Shown piece after piece: positions 19,901 to 26,874 of a DNA stretch of 64,000 nt (position 1 is the first letter of the stretch; every line of letters begins with the position of its first letter). The notes under the pieces were generated by a model. That model had not been told where the DNA came from, did no database searches, and was given only the letters and a program-made list of their open reading frames with translations. The DNA is taken from the NCBI RefSeq assembly GCF_963678635.1, contig NC_087070.1, forward strand, positions 10,328,539 through 10,392,538, written 5' to 3'. The stretch comes from Symsagittifera roscoffensis (taxonomy: Eukaryota > Xenacoelomorpha > Acoela > Convolutidae). The position numbers were made by a program, and so were the translations under genes.

Positions 19901-22094
19901 AATGAACCCAAATATGACAATTTGTTCTTGAAAATGCTTGCACTTGAAATTGCTTGTGCGGCAAAAAATTTTGAACAAAAGAAATGTTCTTTCAATTGTT
20001 GTAACCAGAAGCTACTTCAATCGGCAGTCGACACTTAACACGCAATATATTTCGTGCTATGAACGCGTTAGCGGGGATTTAATAAAAGAGGTGAACTTTC
20101 CGAAAGGAAATGAAACATGCTAATTAATCTCTTGAATAGTTTACTGCAATCGAAATTCATCATTTTGTACTATTCATAGCGTGTGGTGGAGATGATTTTC
20201 AAAAAAGTAATAGAAGTTGAATTTTTTTCTTGCTTTCAGTTTGCAATCTGATTATTGTTGCCAAAAAATAGGGTTTTAGTCATCTCGAAGGCAGTAAGTC
20301 TATGTTGTCTAATATGGTGTCTTTTCAGCATATATCTCGTTGAATGAACAACAAAGGTTATGAGGGAAAGTAGCAATTCAAGCAAGTGTACTCATACCAA
20401 ATTAAATCAAAAGTTAATTTCGTTAATAACCAGAAAACTATTACACGCAAAATGATTTACTAATATTAGTTTCCGAGTTCAACTTTAATTAGCCAATTAT
20501 TGTTCCGACTTTCGATACGAAAGTAACGAAATATTTGTGCTCGGGGTGGGTTTTTTTTTTCTTCAGACAAATTTCGACTTTTTAACTAGCCATTTTTGGT
20601 CGAATTTTTTTATATCATTCGAAAGCTATTGTTGTCCTGAGCTTAAGTTTGAAAAGATATTTCACCTGTGATCATTTATCGTAAAGTTATGAGGGCTTAA
20701 AGGTTGGCATTTTGGCCAATTTGGGACAATTAACGCGCGATATATTTCGCGCTAACGCGTAAGCGAAGATTTAATCCGTCTTAGAAATCGTTTCAAATTG
20801 GTTGAACGAAGCCTATTTGCCATAATTGATTTGTTACAAGGAACGAAATCTATCTTTTTATACTTTAAATAGCGTGTGGGGGGCTTATTTCATAAAAAAA
20901 TTCAAATTTTAGAAGAAAAAAATTTTCTTTTGGTTTTATTTCATAGAATTTTTTAATGTTATTACTGCTCCATAAGCCTTAAATGGCAGTCAGAACATTC
21001 AGGGCTTTGCCCTGATACGAGCAATCTTGTTACGCATTATTATGCTAATTTTCGACAACTTTTATTGATAATAATTGTCAAAACTAGGTGTTTAAAGGAT
21101 TTATATTCGATTTGAATCGTGATGTTTCCAAAAAAAAACTATAAAATTTCTTATAATCCATTATAGTTTTTAGTTGATACTGAAAACTCATTATTGTTCC
21201 GACTTTCGATACGAAAGTAACGGAATATTTGTGCTCGGGGTGGGTTTTTTTTCTTCAGACAAATTTCGACTTTTTAACTAGCTGTTTTTGACAAAATTTT
21301 TTATATCATTCGAAAAGTGTTGTTGTCATAAGCTTAAATTTGAAAAGATATTTTACTTGTGATCATTTTTCGTAAATTTATGGGGGTTTAAAGATTGCCA
21401 TTTTGGCCAATGTGGGACAATTAACGCGCGATATATTTCGCGCTATTAACGTGTAAGCGGAGAGTTAATCCGTCTTAGAAATCGTTCCAAACTGGTTAAA
21501 AGATGCTTATTTGCCATAATTGGTTTGTTACAAGGAGCAAAACCTATCCTTTTGTACTTTGTATGGCGTGTGGGGGGGGGATGATTTTCATAAAAAAGTT
21601 CAAATTTTAGAAAAAAAATTTCAATTTAGTTTTTTACATTTAACTTTTTAATGTTATTACTGCTCCAAAAAACCCTAAAAGGCAATCGGAACATTCAGGG
21701 CTTCGCCCTGATACGAGCAGTCTTGTTACACAATTGTGCGCCAAATTGAGATATTGGTTACCATATTTGAGTGAAGTGTAAAAAACAATTGTTTTGTTAT
21801 TCTCTTTTTATCTAGTTGCGTTCTTTTTTCTCCTGTATAAAGTATAAAACATTCCACAACTTTAGTTTCTAGTGTTAAGCATTTTCCCGTGCAAATGGTA
21901 AAATGGTTCAGTATAGGGTCTTTTCTTCATGACGAAACGTTCATAGTCTAAATTTATATTTGGCAGTAGAATGAAACTCACGGAACAGAGAAATCATATT
22001 GTTGCAAAGCGACAAAGTACATCAGGGCGGCACAAGAGGAAAAAACGACTCCCAAAATACACGCAGTCAAAGTAACGCTCAGTTTTTGACACAT
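4486..22094 (-). CDS. Tsp1: four-pass membrane protein, 4 exons (gene span)
   Basis: The gene joins 22094..21982, 7970..7927, 6466..6311 and 4904..4486; all junctions are GT-AG and in phase, giving 243 aa. TM1 is in exon 1. The extracellular loop, including DEWSYDPYGND, is in exon 2. Exon 3 holds TM2 and the start of TM3, with the family signature MFGVAICCSKCRQKC. Exon 4 completes TM3 and adds TM4 (LIWVGFVFAAASLLISVLAA). The last ~85 residues form an acidic Lys/Glu/Asp tail with tyrosines in DIFYGEVVYDE and TYYGVV, probably cytoplasmic. The layout recalls claudin/MARVEL-like tetraspan proteins, but I see no diagnostic motif for either, so the function is unknown. Intron 1 is 14 kb and contains the antisense lipase-J gene and one arm of an inverted duplication. 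The link from exon 1 to exon 2 rests on phase, family plan and orientation; transcripts are needed to prove it. Confidence 0.7.
5690..6110. repeat. GTAAGTGGATTCCGCAA-type repeat, copy 1
   Basis: Degenerate short repeats built on GTAAGTGGAGTCCGCAAA and its inverse, lying in Tsp1 intron 3. The inner part (GGAGCACTTTTGAGCAATACAGTGTTTTAGC) is found inverted at 37440-37480 in Tsp3 intron 1, so this is a dispersed family and not local slippage. Confidence 0.6.
6311..6466 (-). CDS. Tsp1 exon 3: TM2 and start of TM3
   Basis: A 156-nt exon, acceptor AATTATGCAG and donor CACAG|GTCAGT, phase 1 in and out. It encodes SSVLAVYILHLLSFLLTCG (TM2), then the cysteine-rich turn FGVAICCSKCRQKC, then the start of TM3. 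It aligns with Tsp2 exon 3 and Tsp3 exon 3 (153 nt each) and Tsp4 exon 3 (159 nt). Confidence 0.85.
6767..7206. mobile_element. hAT-type MITE in Tsp1 intron 2
   Basis: The termini are CAGGGGCGGATCTAG and its complement ...AAATCCGCCCCTG. The flanks ATTAATAC and ATTAACAC form an 8-bp target duplication with one later change. It is the same family as 4026-4452 in inverted orientation, sharing GGCGCGCGCTCCCC and the G run. It carries no coding capacity. Confidence 0.8.
7927..7970 (-). CDS. Tsp1 exon 2: 44-nt extracellular-loop exon
   Basis: A small exon between the acceptor CTTTTTGTTTCAG and the donor CAAAA|GTACGT, phase 2 in and phase 1 out. It encodes DEWSYDPYGNDHLK. The YDPY matches CDPY in the loop exons of Tsp2 and Tsp3, and both phases match those exons, which is why I accept so short an exon. 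Confidence 0.75.
8233..8752 (-). mobile_element. Helitron-like element H1
   Basis: This is a copy of the ~530-bp family described at 21194-21725. Its 3' end (CAAGACTGCTCGTATCAGGGCGAAGCCCTG on plus; hairpin arms CAGGGC/GCCCTG) is at the left and its 5' end (GTTCCGACTTTTGATACGA) at the right. Confidence 0.75.
9302..9825 (+). mobile_element. Helitron-like element H2
   Basis: A full-length copy of the family from TTGTTCCGACTTTCG to GAGCAGTCTTG. A partial extra 5' end (TTGTTCCGACTTTTGAAGG) lies just upstream at about 9236-9300, so one element may have inserted beside the 5' end of another. The terminal hairpin has one mismatch (GGGTTTCGCACTG). Confidence 0.75.
10344..10858 (+). mobile_element. 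Helitron-like element H3, upstream of the lipase-J gene
   Basis: A copy from TTGTTCCGACTTTTG to GAGCAGTCTTG with an intact CAGGGC/GCCCTG hairpin. Its end lies 132 bp before the ATG of the lipase-J gene, so the proximal promoter of that gene is either in this short gap or inside the element. Confidence 0.75.
10991..13474 (+). CDS. Class-3 lipase with C-terminal J domain, intronless
   Basis: An 827-aa protein from a single uninterrupted frame. Residues about 80-415 form a lipase class-3 alpha/beta-hydrolase: LIIAFRGTKT at 141-150 (oxyanion strand), the nucleophile elbow GSSLG at 204-208 (Ser206), DIVP at 273-276 (likely Asp273), and HSLNNY at 406-411 as the probable catalytic His. Residues 454-496 hold a Cys/His cluster (including CKTC at 478-481, then His490, His493, Cys496) that could bind zinc. 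Residues 634-680 are Gly-rich and hydrophobic, like a glycine zipper or membrane hairpin. Residues 700-790 resemble a J domain with HPD at 743-745, which would recruit Hsp70. A Lys-rich helix ends the protein. There is no clear signal peptide, so I infer it acts inside the cell on acyl lipids. It lies antisense in Tsp1 intron 1. The absence of introns suggests a retrocopy or acquisition, but is not proof. Confidence 0.9.
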   Translation: MERIFIYLDDAEHPKAFRKGDNILDRIAREFQKEHPPQILYDITEDEENREPIATENHTLVAGRSYLWKLAEEKWQDKELVQNALFCSRAAFEDRPLNYLKENKRFHSVALLIAANVYFDKQAASVFISRSEGTGKQKKTLIIAFRGTKTLEDVRADFKIGFKTDLNFVGKIHGGFLERMQSVSTAKIFEIASINQVDQILTCGSSLGGAVSSLVHMKMLSELESAGDDPVIDPKNLVNVTFAAPMLGNYEFAKHVELKRYARNMFHFAYVGDIVPIVLSVGHVFEVLKQNVPSGVIGVPGGISSHLQKAIPLFKFCLTVAANVLKNPVVKNIQGALESLKAPPSTLHNEYTELNYVPIGKHLLIQKLDQSVSIEHLKNNPKIVERVLQSAIEFAVKHSLHIRKFHSLNNYRDLIKSYLGGFKSFQNTPICIEKKDCRIFLGENGHTYQFESVCLFTCRAFCINTQPLSQECRDVVFCKTCYEDPEAIEHFFHVTCSEEFHVNQKANHVTQKFEWEKFKDNPDEWERIFYDPDVDRQRRQFWQVVRSTASNAAVPVKQVLQSIKYSNRALIVATELAETVGTRGLLNVTLSSAKANAIGAAVMFGANLAIDVVQLFRGKITAKQFAVATFENFASSVTSGVVSWGCSAAGAFVGSFFGPIGTVVGFFAGGLIGGIAGYWSGKMGAKKIAEEMGWCKIPEDEQKADVIVDALLILEIPLPNGNVAEIREEDVMKCFRRKALRHHPDKLPADASEKEKSECLMAWALIDFSRTTLVSYSRDPQSLSGKVVELVNKNWKQKRDQVDMQLMEKKIKELRKMHKAELAVKKA
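13475..15114. other. No gene seen
   Basis: This stretch is AT-rich and non-coding. A possible poly(A) signal AATAAA for the lipase-J gene is at 13777-13782. Short ORFs here have no coding character. Confidence 0.5.
15115..15905 (+). pseudogene. Decayed coding sequence of unknown family
   Basis: Translation on the plus strand gives protein-like stretches split by stops and frameshifts: LHALLSNLHLSTYNGFLGAL and SLNFGIATLKGF (about 15140-15285), then TSVGAICVLDLKKTYESSKE followed by a hydrophobic LVLVLLMVYALGYLPVS (about 15310-15420). Next come SSITRQAYCFFPKTLFLKW (about 15490-15550) and NPRLQLIFEKAIASNLIPEE plus LSQLQDVRLGVGVETAL (about 15800-15915). Codon use is less AT-rich than the surroundings. 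I do not recognise the family. It could be a dead host gene, a mobile-element ORF or another insertion. Confidence 0.5.
16364..16400 (-). mobile_element. Helitron-like 3'-end fragment
   Basis: Only the terminal CTGCTCGTATCAGG of the family is present, with a degraded hairpin region. It lies just outside the left arm of the inverted duplication. Confidence 0.4.
17086..17150. repeat. Long imperfect hairpin (GATGAAC...GTTCATC)
   Basis: Arms built on GATGAACTTCTCAGCGCTTATGAACT pair with a downstream complement, giving a stem of about 20 bp around AACTTGAGTT. The copy in the right arm (about 48110-48175) has a T-to-C change in the loop centre (AACTCGAGTT). No function is evident. Confidence 0.6.
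18441..18593 (+). pseudogene. Orphan antisense copy of Tsp2 exon 3
   Basis: A 153-bp exon with intact acceptor (TAAATTTCAG) and donor (GCAA|GTAAAT), encoding KYFKILMAMHILALVWLVVE, then FGVALCCKKCRVNCGMWVG. It is identical in protein to Tsp2 exon 3 at 46660-46812 but lies in the left arm of the inverted duplication, with no exon 1, 2 or 4 of its own nearby. It is antisense to the surrounding Tsp1 intron. It could act as a cryptic exon only in a plus-strand transcript. I infer that it is a passenger of the duplication. Confidence 0.75.
18771..19306 (-). mobile_element. Helitron-like element H4 (left arm)
   Basis: A full-length copy. The same insertion is present in the right arm at 45947-46482 with the same flanks, so it preceded the duplication. 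It lies in what corresponds to Tsp2 intron 3. Confidence 0.8.
20500..21029 (+). mobile_element. Helitron-like element H5 (left arm)
   Basis: From TTGTTCCGACTTTCG to GAGCAATCTTG. The counterpart in the right arm is 43331-43860, with shared private changes such as TTCGTTACTTTCG. Confidence 0.8.
21194..21725 (+). mobile_element. Helitron-like element H6 (family reference copy)
   Basis: This copy shows the family plan. The 5' end is TTGTTCCGACTTTCGATACG. The inverse of its first bases (AGTCGGAAC, here with a changed base) recurs about 40 bp from the 3' end. It is followed by the hairpin CAGGGC-TTC-GCCCTG and the terminus ATACGAGCAGTCTTG. All well-preserved copies are followed by T. A subterminal inverted repeat, 3' hairpin and T target fit non-autonomous Helitron/Helentron derivatives; this class call is inference, and no Rep/helicase ORF is present. 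The internal sequence includes palindromic CGCGCGATATATTTCGCGC. Confidence 0.7.
21982..22094 (-). CDS. Tsp1 exon 1: start codon and TM1
   Basis: ATG at 22094-22092 (context GTGGAAATGT) opens MCQKLSVTLTACILGVVFSS and continues through TM1 to FSVP, with the donor TTCC|GTGAGT in phase 2. The phase and MC(x)K start match Tsp2 and Tsp3 exon 1. It lies 14 kb upstream of the next exon. The alternative is that it belongs to a separate, unseen gene, but no other minus-strand loop exon is found nearer. Confidence 0.7.
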
Positions 22095-22710
22095 TTCCAC
22101 TTTTTTACTTCAAATTTATTAAGAACTGGTTGGCGTTCTGGAATAAAGTTACAAAAAATCAAACACAAACAAACTATAATGCTCAATCAATAATCGTTGT
22201 GTTCATCAAAAATACATGAAGTCACACTAAATATTTAATTAGAAAATCGAAGTTTAGTTATTGCACTGAGTTCCCAAGCTGGTTCCGTGCATAGAATTGC
22301 AGTATATATCGCTCATAAAAAGTGAAGCGTAAATTTTTAAAGCCAATATTCTGTCGGATTTCAACACATGATTGATTGAATTGATTTGATGTTGGAAAAA
22401 ATTGATAACAATCATTTTTTGAGAACCCTAGAAACTTTATCCATGCATCATTTTATTTCGAACAAGGAAGATTTGCATCTTGTGTTCAATAAGGCATTTT
22501 TCAACGTTTTGTGGTTTTTTGTGAAGATGAGAAACCTCAATTAATCATTACAAGAGGAAATTGTGCTCTTTTGAAAAAAAATATGCTTCAAACTTATGAA
22601 AAAGAATTATCCTATCAATAGAAAACTATAAAAAATGTTTAATATTTCTTTAGGTTTCATTTTCAAACAAAAAAATCGATTTAAATCGATTTGAAAAAAC
22701 TTTAGTGTAC

Positions 22711-24483
22711 TGGAACCTGATCTAAACTACATTTTATAATTGGATAAATTGGATATTTTACCACTGTAAAATATTTAATATTAACCAATCATAATCCATC
22801 TAACTAACAACCCACTTATTCGTAAGTGCTGAAATTACTTGTAATTTCAGCACCAGAGAGATTTGAATTTAACTTAGAAATTAGTTGCCTCTCCAAGAGA
22901 ACTTCAGCAATTGCAATAAGCCAGTATACTCTAGATCTATTGAGCCTAGCAGAGACTAGTTAAACACCCTGAGACTAGTAGATATAAGAGTAAGATTAGG
23001 ATCGGTATTAGACTAAGAAGTTGCACGAATCTATCCGGCCGAAAATAAGATAGCGTGACGAGCAGACGGTGTACCCTATCCGAAATTACTCTATGAGTTA
23101 ACCACATCGGTCATAACTCAGTACTTTTTTGACGGCTCATTTTATGCAGATTATATAAAGACTGTTTTCAGATTTTCTCGGTTATCAAAAAATAGAAACA
23201 AACGATAATCAAACACTGTGTGCTTTTCATTTGACTTTTGTTTTGACGTTTGGCCTGTTAACAAAATCTGAGTTATTCTGTAGATGTTCTGCGCCAAAAA
23301 TGAATTGATCTCAATTGGGTTTTTTTGTCAATTGGTAAACATAATTGCTCCTAGAGCGTTGATAGAGAAAATGATATTTGGAAAATGTTTACTTAATTTT
23401 ACTTTTCATACCACAAGAGCCCTGAGAAAAAACCATAAAGATTCCCTTCATCATATTGGTTTGAAAACTAACCAGGAGGGACTCTTGCTCTCTGTCGCTC
23501 CGATGAAGATTTTTCTTGACTACAAAAAAACACTCGAAACAAAAAAAGAACTAAGTATAAACCAATTTTGTTGAGATTGAGATTAATTTCACTGCCTTTC
23601 ACTGCCTTGCAATTGAATCATTTTTTTAGGCCACAACATCAATTTTTTCAGCCATAAACATCCATATAATCCACTCTAAAATGAATTACTTATCTAATTG
23701 GCCTATCTTAATTTGATTTTCATCCAAAATATATCGATTTCAATCTCAATTTTGTCAGCTCACCGATTACGAAAACCTTTGCATACAACGGTTTCATCAA
23801 GTCTCACATAGCTAGCGAAAGCCTACACTTACAACACTTTGATCAACTCTCTAATCGCTAACAAAAGGCAACAACTAAAACACTATCATCAAACCTCTCA
23901 TCGCTGACGAAAACCAAATTGCATCTTTTTACAAAAGTTAGAAACTGCGCCTTCGTCTATCTATTAAAAGAAGCTGCACCTTCTACTATCCATTGCAAGT
24001 ATTTGATATCTCTGCTATCCCTTGATAGTACCCGCAACTTCTTTTATCCAATGATAGAAGCTGCAACTTCTTCTAACCAATGGCAGAAATTGCAATTTCC
24101 TCTGTCCATTGATCGAAGCTGCATATTCTTCTGTCCATTGATAGAAGCTGCACCTTTTCCTTCCCCTTGATAGAAGCTATAACATTTTCTATCAACTGAT
24201 AGTAGCTGCAGCTTCTTCTATCTGATAATAGAAGCTGCTCCTTATCTTTTATCTAATGATTGAAGCTGCATTTTTCTTCTGTCCAGGGATAAAACCTACA
24301 CTTTTTTTTTTCAATTGATAGAAGCTGCACATTCTTCCTTCCATCGCTCGAAGCTGCACATTTCTCTTTTCAATGATAAAAGCTGAAATTCGTTCTATGC
24401 ATTAATAGAATCTGCACTTTCATGTATACAATGTTAGAAGCTATATTTATTCTATCCAAGGAAATGCGGCATCTTACTCTAAC
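22711..24483 (+). mobile_element. Repeat A copy 2 (LTR-like, 1.77 kb)
   Basis: Starts TGGAACCTGATCTAAAC, has the hairpin GTGCTGAAATTAC-TT-GTAATTTCAGCAC near 22827-22855 and a TATA-like TTATATAAAG near 23150, and ends with the ~30-bp minisatellite (23919-24483). It is almost identical to the inverted copy at 1922-3693, indicating recent spread. The breakpoints are clear at both ends, but no target duplication was found. Confidence 0.65.
23919..24483. repeat. ~30-bp minisatellite in repeat A copy 2
   Basis: The inverse complement of the array at 1922-2485: units of TTGATAGAAGCTGCA with TTCTTCTGTCCA-type spacers, about 18 copies, each imperfect. Confidence 0.75.
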
Positions 24484-25089
24484 CGTTGAGGAAAGCTGCA
24501 CTTTTTTCCATTCAAGGAGAAAAGCTTCACGCTTTTCTGGATACATGAAATGTTACTCAGAACTAAAAAAAAGCAAATCAATTTAACTGAGTAACATTTC
24601 GTGAAATGAGTTACCTACCGCCGTAATTCTGCTGCTGCTTGAACAGCAACCACAAACCTGGTTGATAAATTTCCATTTTTGCTGAATTGTGTTCAGAAGT
24701 GATTAAACACTTCGCGAATTTTTTTCTTGCTTATCTTTGATTAAGCTTGACAATTGTTCCCGGCAAAGACGATAGTTTTGCCAATTATCTTCGGTATTTT
24801 GATTTCGATAAGCCAAAAGCGATTCTTGATTACTTTTCAACTTTTCTTTGCACTCTGAATCAAAACATTTTGTTTTCAGCTCATTTTTAGCTTTAAAATT
24901 GCGAATAACATTTTTTGATCGCTGTGAAGAGCATTAGAAATTAAAGTCATCACCAAAGAAAACATGTTTTGTGCGTCTGCGCATTGGTATAACTGAAATC
25001 AAGGAAGACCGGAAAGAATCTTACAAAAATCTGATTTACAATAATTATCTTTGTTGAAAGTATAATTTTTTTTTCAGCAAATTCTTTCC

Positions 25090-25850
25090 ACATTTAATAT
25101 TTGTCACAACAAGTGAAGCAAAATGGTCCGTTTCATAAGGTGTAGCAAAAGAAATGTGAAACGAAATAGTTTTGTTCCATAGTCACTAATGAGGTAATCG
25201 ATATGAGTCTTTGCCGAAGCACAGACCCGCGTCTCATCATTAGCACAGAAAATTTTAGTCCATAAGGAGTAATGATAGATTCCATATTGTCTTTATCTGA
25301 GTTGTTTAAGTAATTTATGTCATAACCACCCATGAGAGTTATCTTGTTAGAAACAGAAAATGCGATGTCATTTTTGAGTGTTAATTGTTCTAAAAAACTA
25401 AGAAAATTTATTTTCTTGAATTATAACACAAATTAGCCAACACTTTTTCTTTACTAGCAACCTTAAATTTCGATATATATTCAACCGATACTGACTCAAA
25501 TTTTTCTTAAGAAAATTTGTTTTCTTGAATTATAACACAAATTAGTCAACACTTTTTCTTTACTAGCAACCTTAAATTTCGATTTATATTCAACCGATAC
25601 TGACTCATATTTTTCTTTATCAGAAAAGTTGAAATATTCTCTTAGTTTCTGAGCTAATTATATTGGTATAAACAACAAAACACCATCACCTTTTAGTTTG
25701 ATTGAAGATTTTCTATCAAATCTCAACATCACGAGTGTTTTTGGTTCTAAATCCTTCAAAATCATCTTTTTTTGTTACCCATGTTTCTGAATTTTCCATG
25801 ATGATTTCGCCAGACCTTACAATTTTTAAAATTATTGTTAGCAAAATTCT
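25090..25850 (-). pseudogene. Retroelement AP-endonuclease (EEP) remnant
   Basis: Translated on the minus strand with several frameshifts and stops, this region gives the order of motifs of retroelement EEP endonucleases: SETWVTKKDDFEGF, VSVEYKSKFKVASKEKV, a GDFNINYLNN-like MGGYDINYLNNSDKDN, ETRVCASAKTHIDYLISDYG and a final TDHF-like RTILLH. The Asp of the GDFN-type motif reads YDIN here. An internal tandem duplication of about 115 bp (25395-25510 and 25511-25620) further disrupts it. It is non-functional. Confidence 0.7.
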
Positions 25851-26874
25851 TTTCAATTGAATACTTTTTATTCAAAATTATATTAGACGTCAATTAAATC
25901 GTGGTTGAATGCCAAATTCATTTCTGTTATTTTTTTGAAATCTTGGTTTTGTTGTAACTTATTTCTGTGATTACTAGATAAATTATTTCTTCTTGCAGAG
26001 CAAACTTTTTTGTATTAAATCCACGTAATAATGGGCATCCTTCATTGCGTATAGAACAAATTTTTGGAATTCGTATAGTTCAGAGATTCGTCGTTTTTTC
26101 TGAACAGAACTGATTTTCCGATTTTCCCAACTCTTATTGTTCGTACCAAATTAGAGCTCTGTCTTGAAATCTTAATCCATAATTTTGAATAATTGTTTCC
26201 ATCGATTGAAATTGGCAGAAATTCGTTCAAGAATTATATCTAAATGCAAACAAACAAAGTCAACACAGAGTGAAAGAACTCAAATAAACAGAAATCAAAA
26301 CCGATTTTTTTAAATCTTAATTTTTGAATTTCAAAGAAAAAATAGATGCCTTAAAGCTTCTTGAATAAATTATGATTGATGCACTTTTCGAAGAATCAAA
26401 CCCAAGTTGTGAAAAGTAAGGTTTTCGAGAAATAAATTCCCTTGTCAAAAAAGAATTCTGTTGTTCAATAGGAGTTTGCCTTCCTTTTAACAAAGGAAAT
26501 GATTTGAACAAAGAAAAATTGAAACCAAAAAAAATTTCTAGAAAAAAAAAAACAAAAAATTCATCGCGACCTATATAAGAGTCTTCATCAGCGACCCTTT
26601 AATACAAATCAAATAAAAAGAGTCAGTTGCGGTACAGTATCTTATAATTTTCTGACCATGCTCCCAAAAAACTACAAAATTTTTTTCTCATCAAAACAGT
26701 GTCCTTTTTTTATTGCATGGTGTGTCATGAAATAGCCATAATTAACATTTGTTTTTAAAATTGATTGAATAACAATAAAAATGGAAAAAAAACAAGACAA
26801 AAAAAGTTTTTAAGTTTGTTCTCTTTGAATTAAAATCAATTTTTCGGTAAATTTTGCAATAAAACTTTCTAACA

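Larger units (their letters stand above)
16627..21725. repeat. Inverted duplication, left arm
   Basis: This arm is the reverse complement of about 42764-48626. Long stretches match exactly, with occasional single-base and homopolymer differences; the copied exon encodes identical residues in both arms. The outer edge is at the sequence GTTCCAATTTTAACC. The inner edge coincides with the 3' end of element H7. The arms differ in length because the right arm has an extra 891-bp element at 44185-45075. The arm lies within Tsp1 intron 1. Confidence 0.85.

Noticed and set aside
23930-24170. 83-codon ORF in the minisatellite (also 2234-2485)
   Set aside because: It is low-complexity translation of the minisatellite; the frame is open only because stops are rare in the unit.
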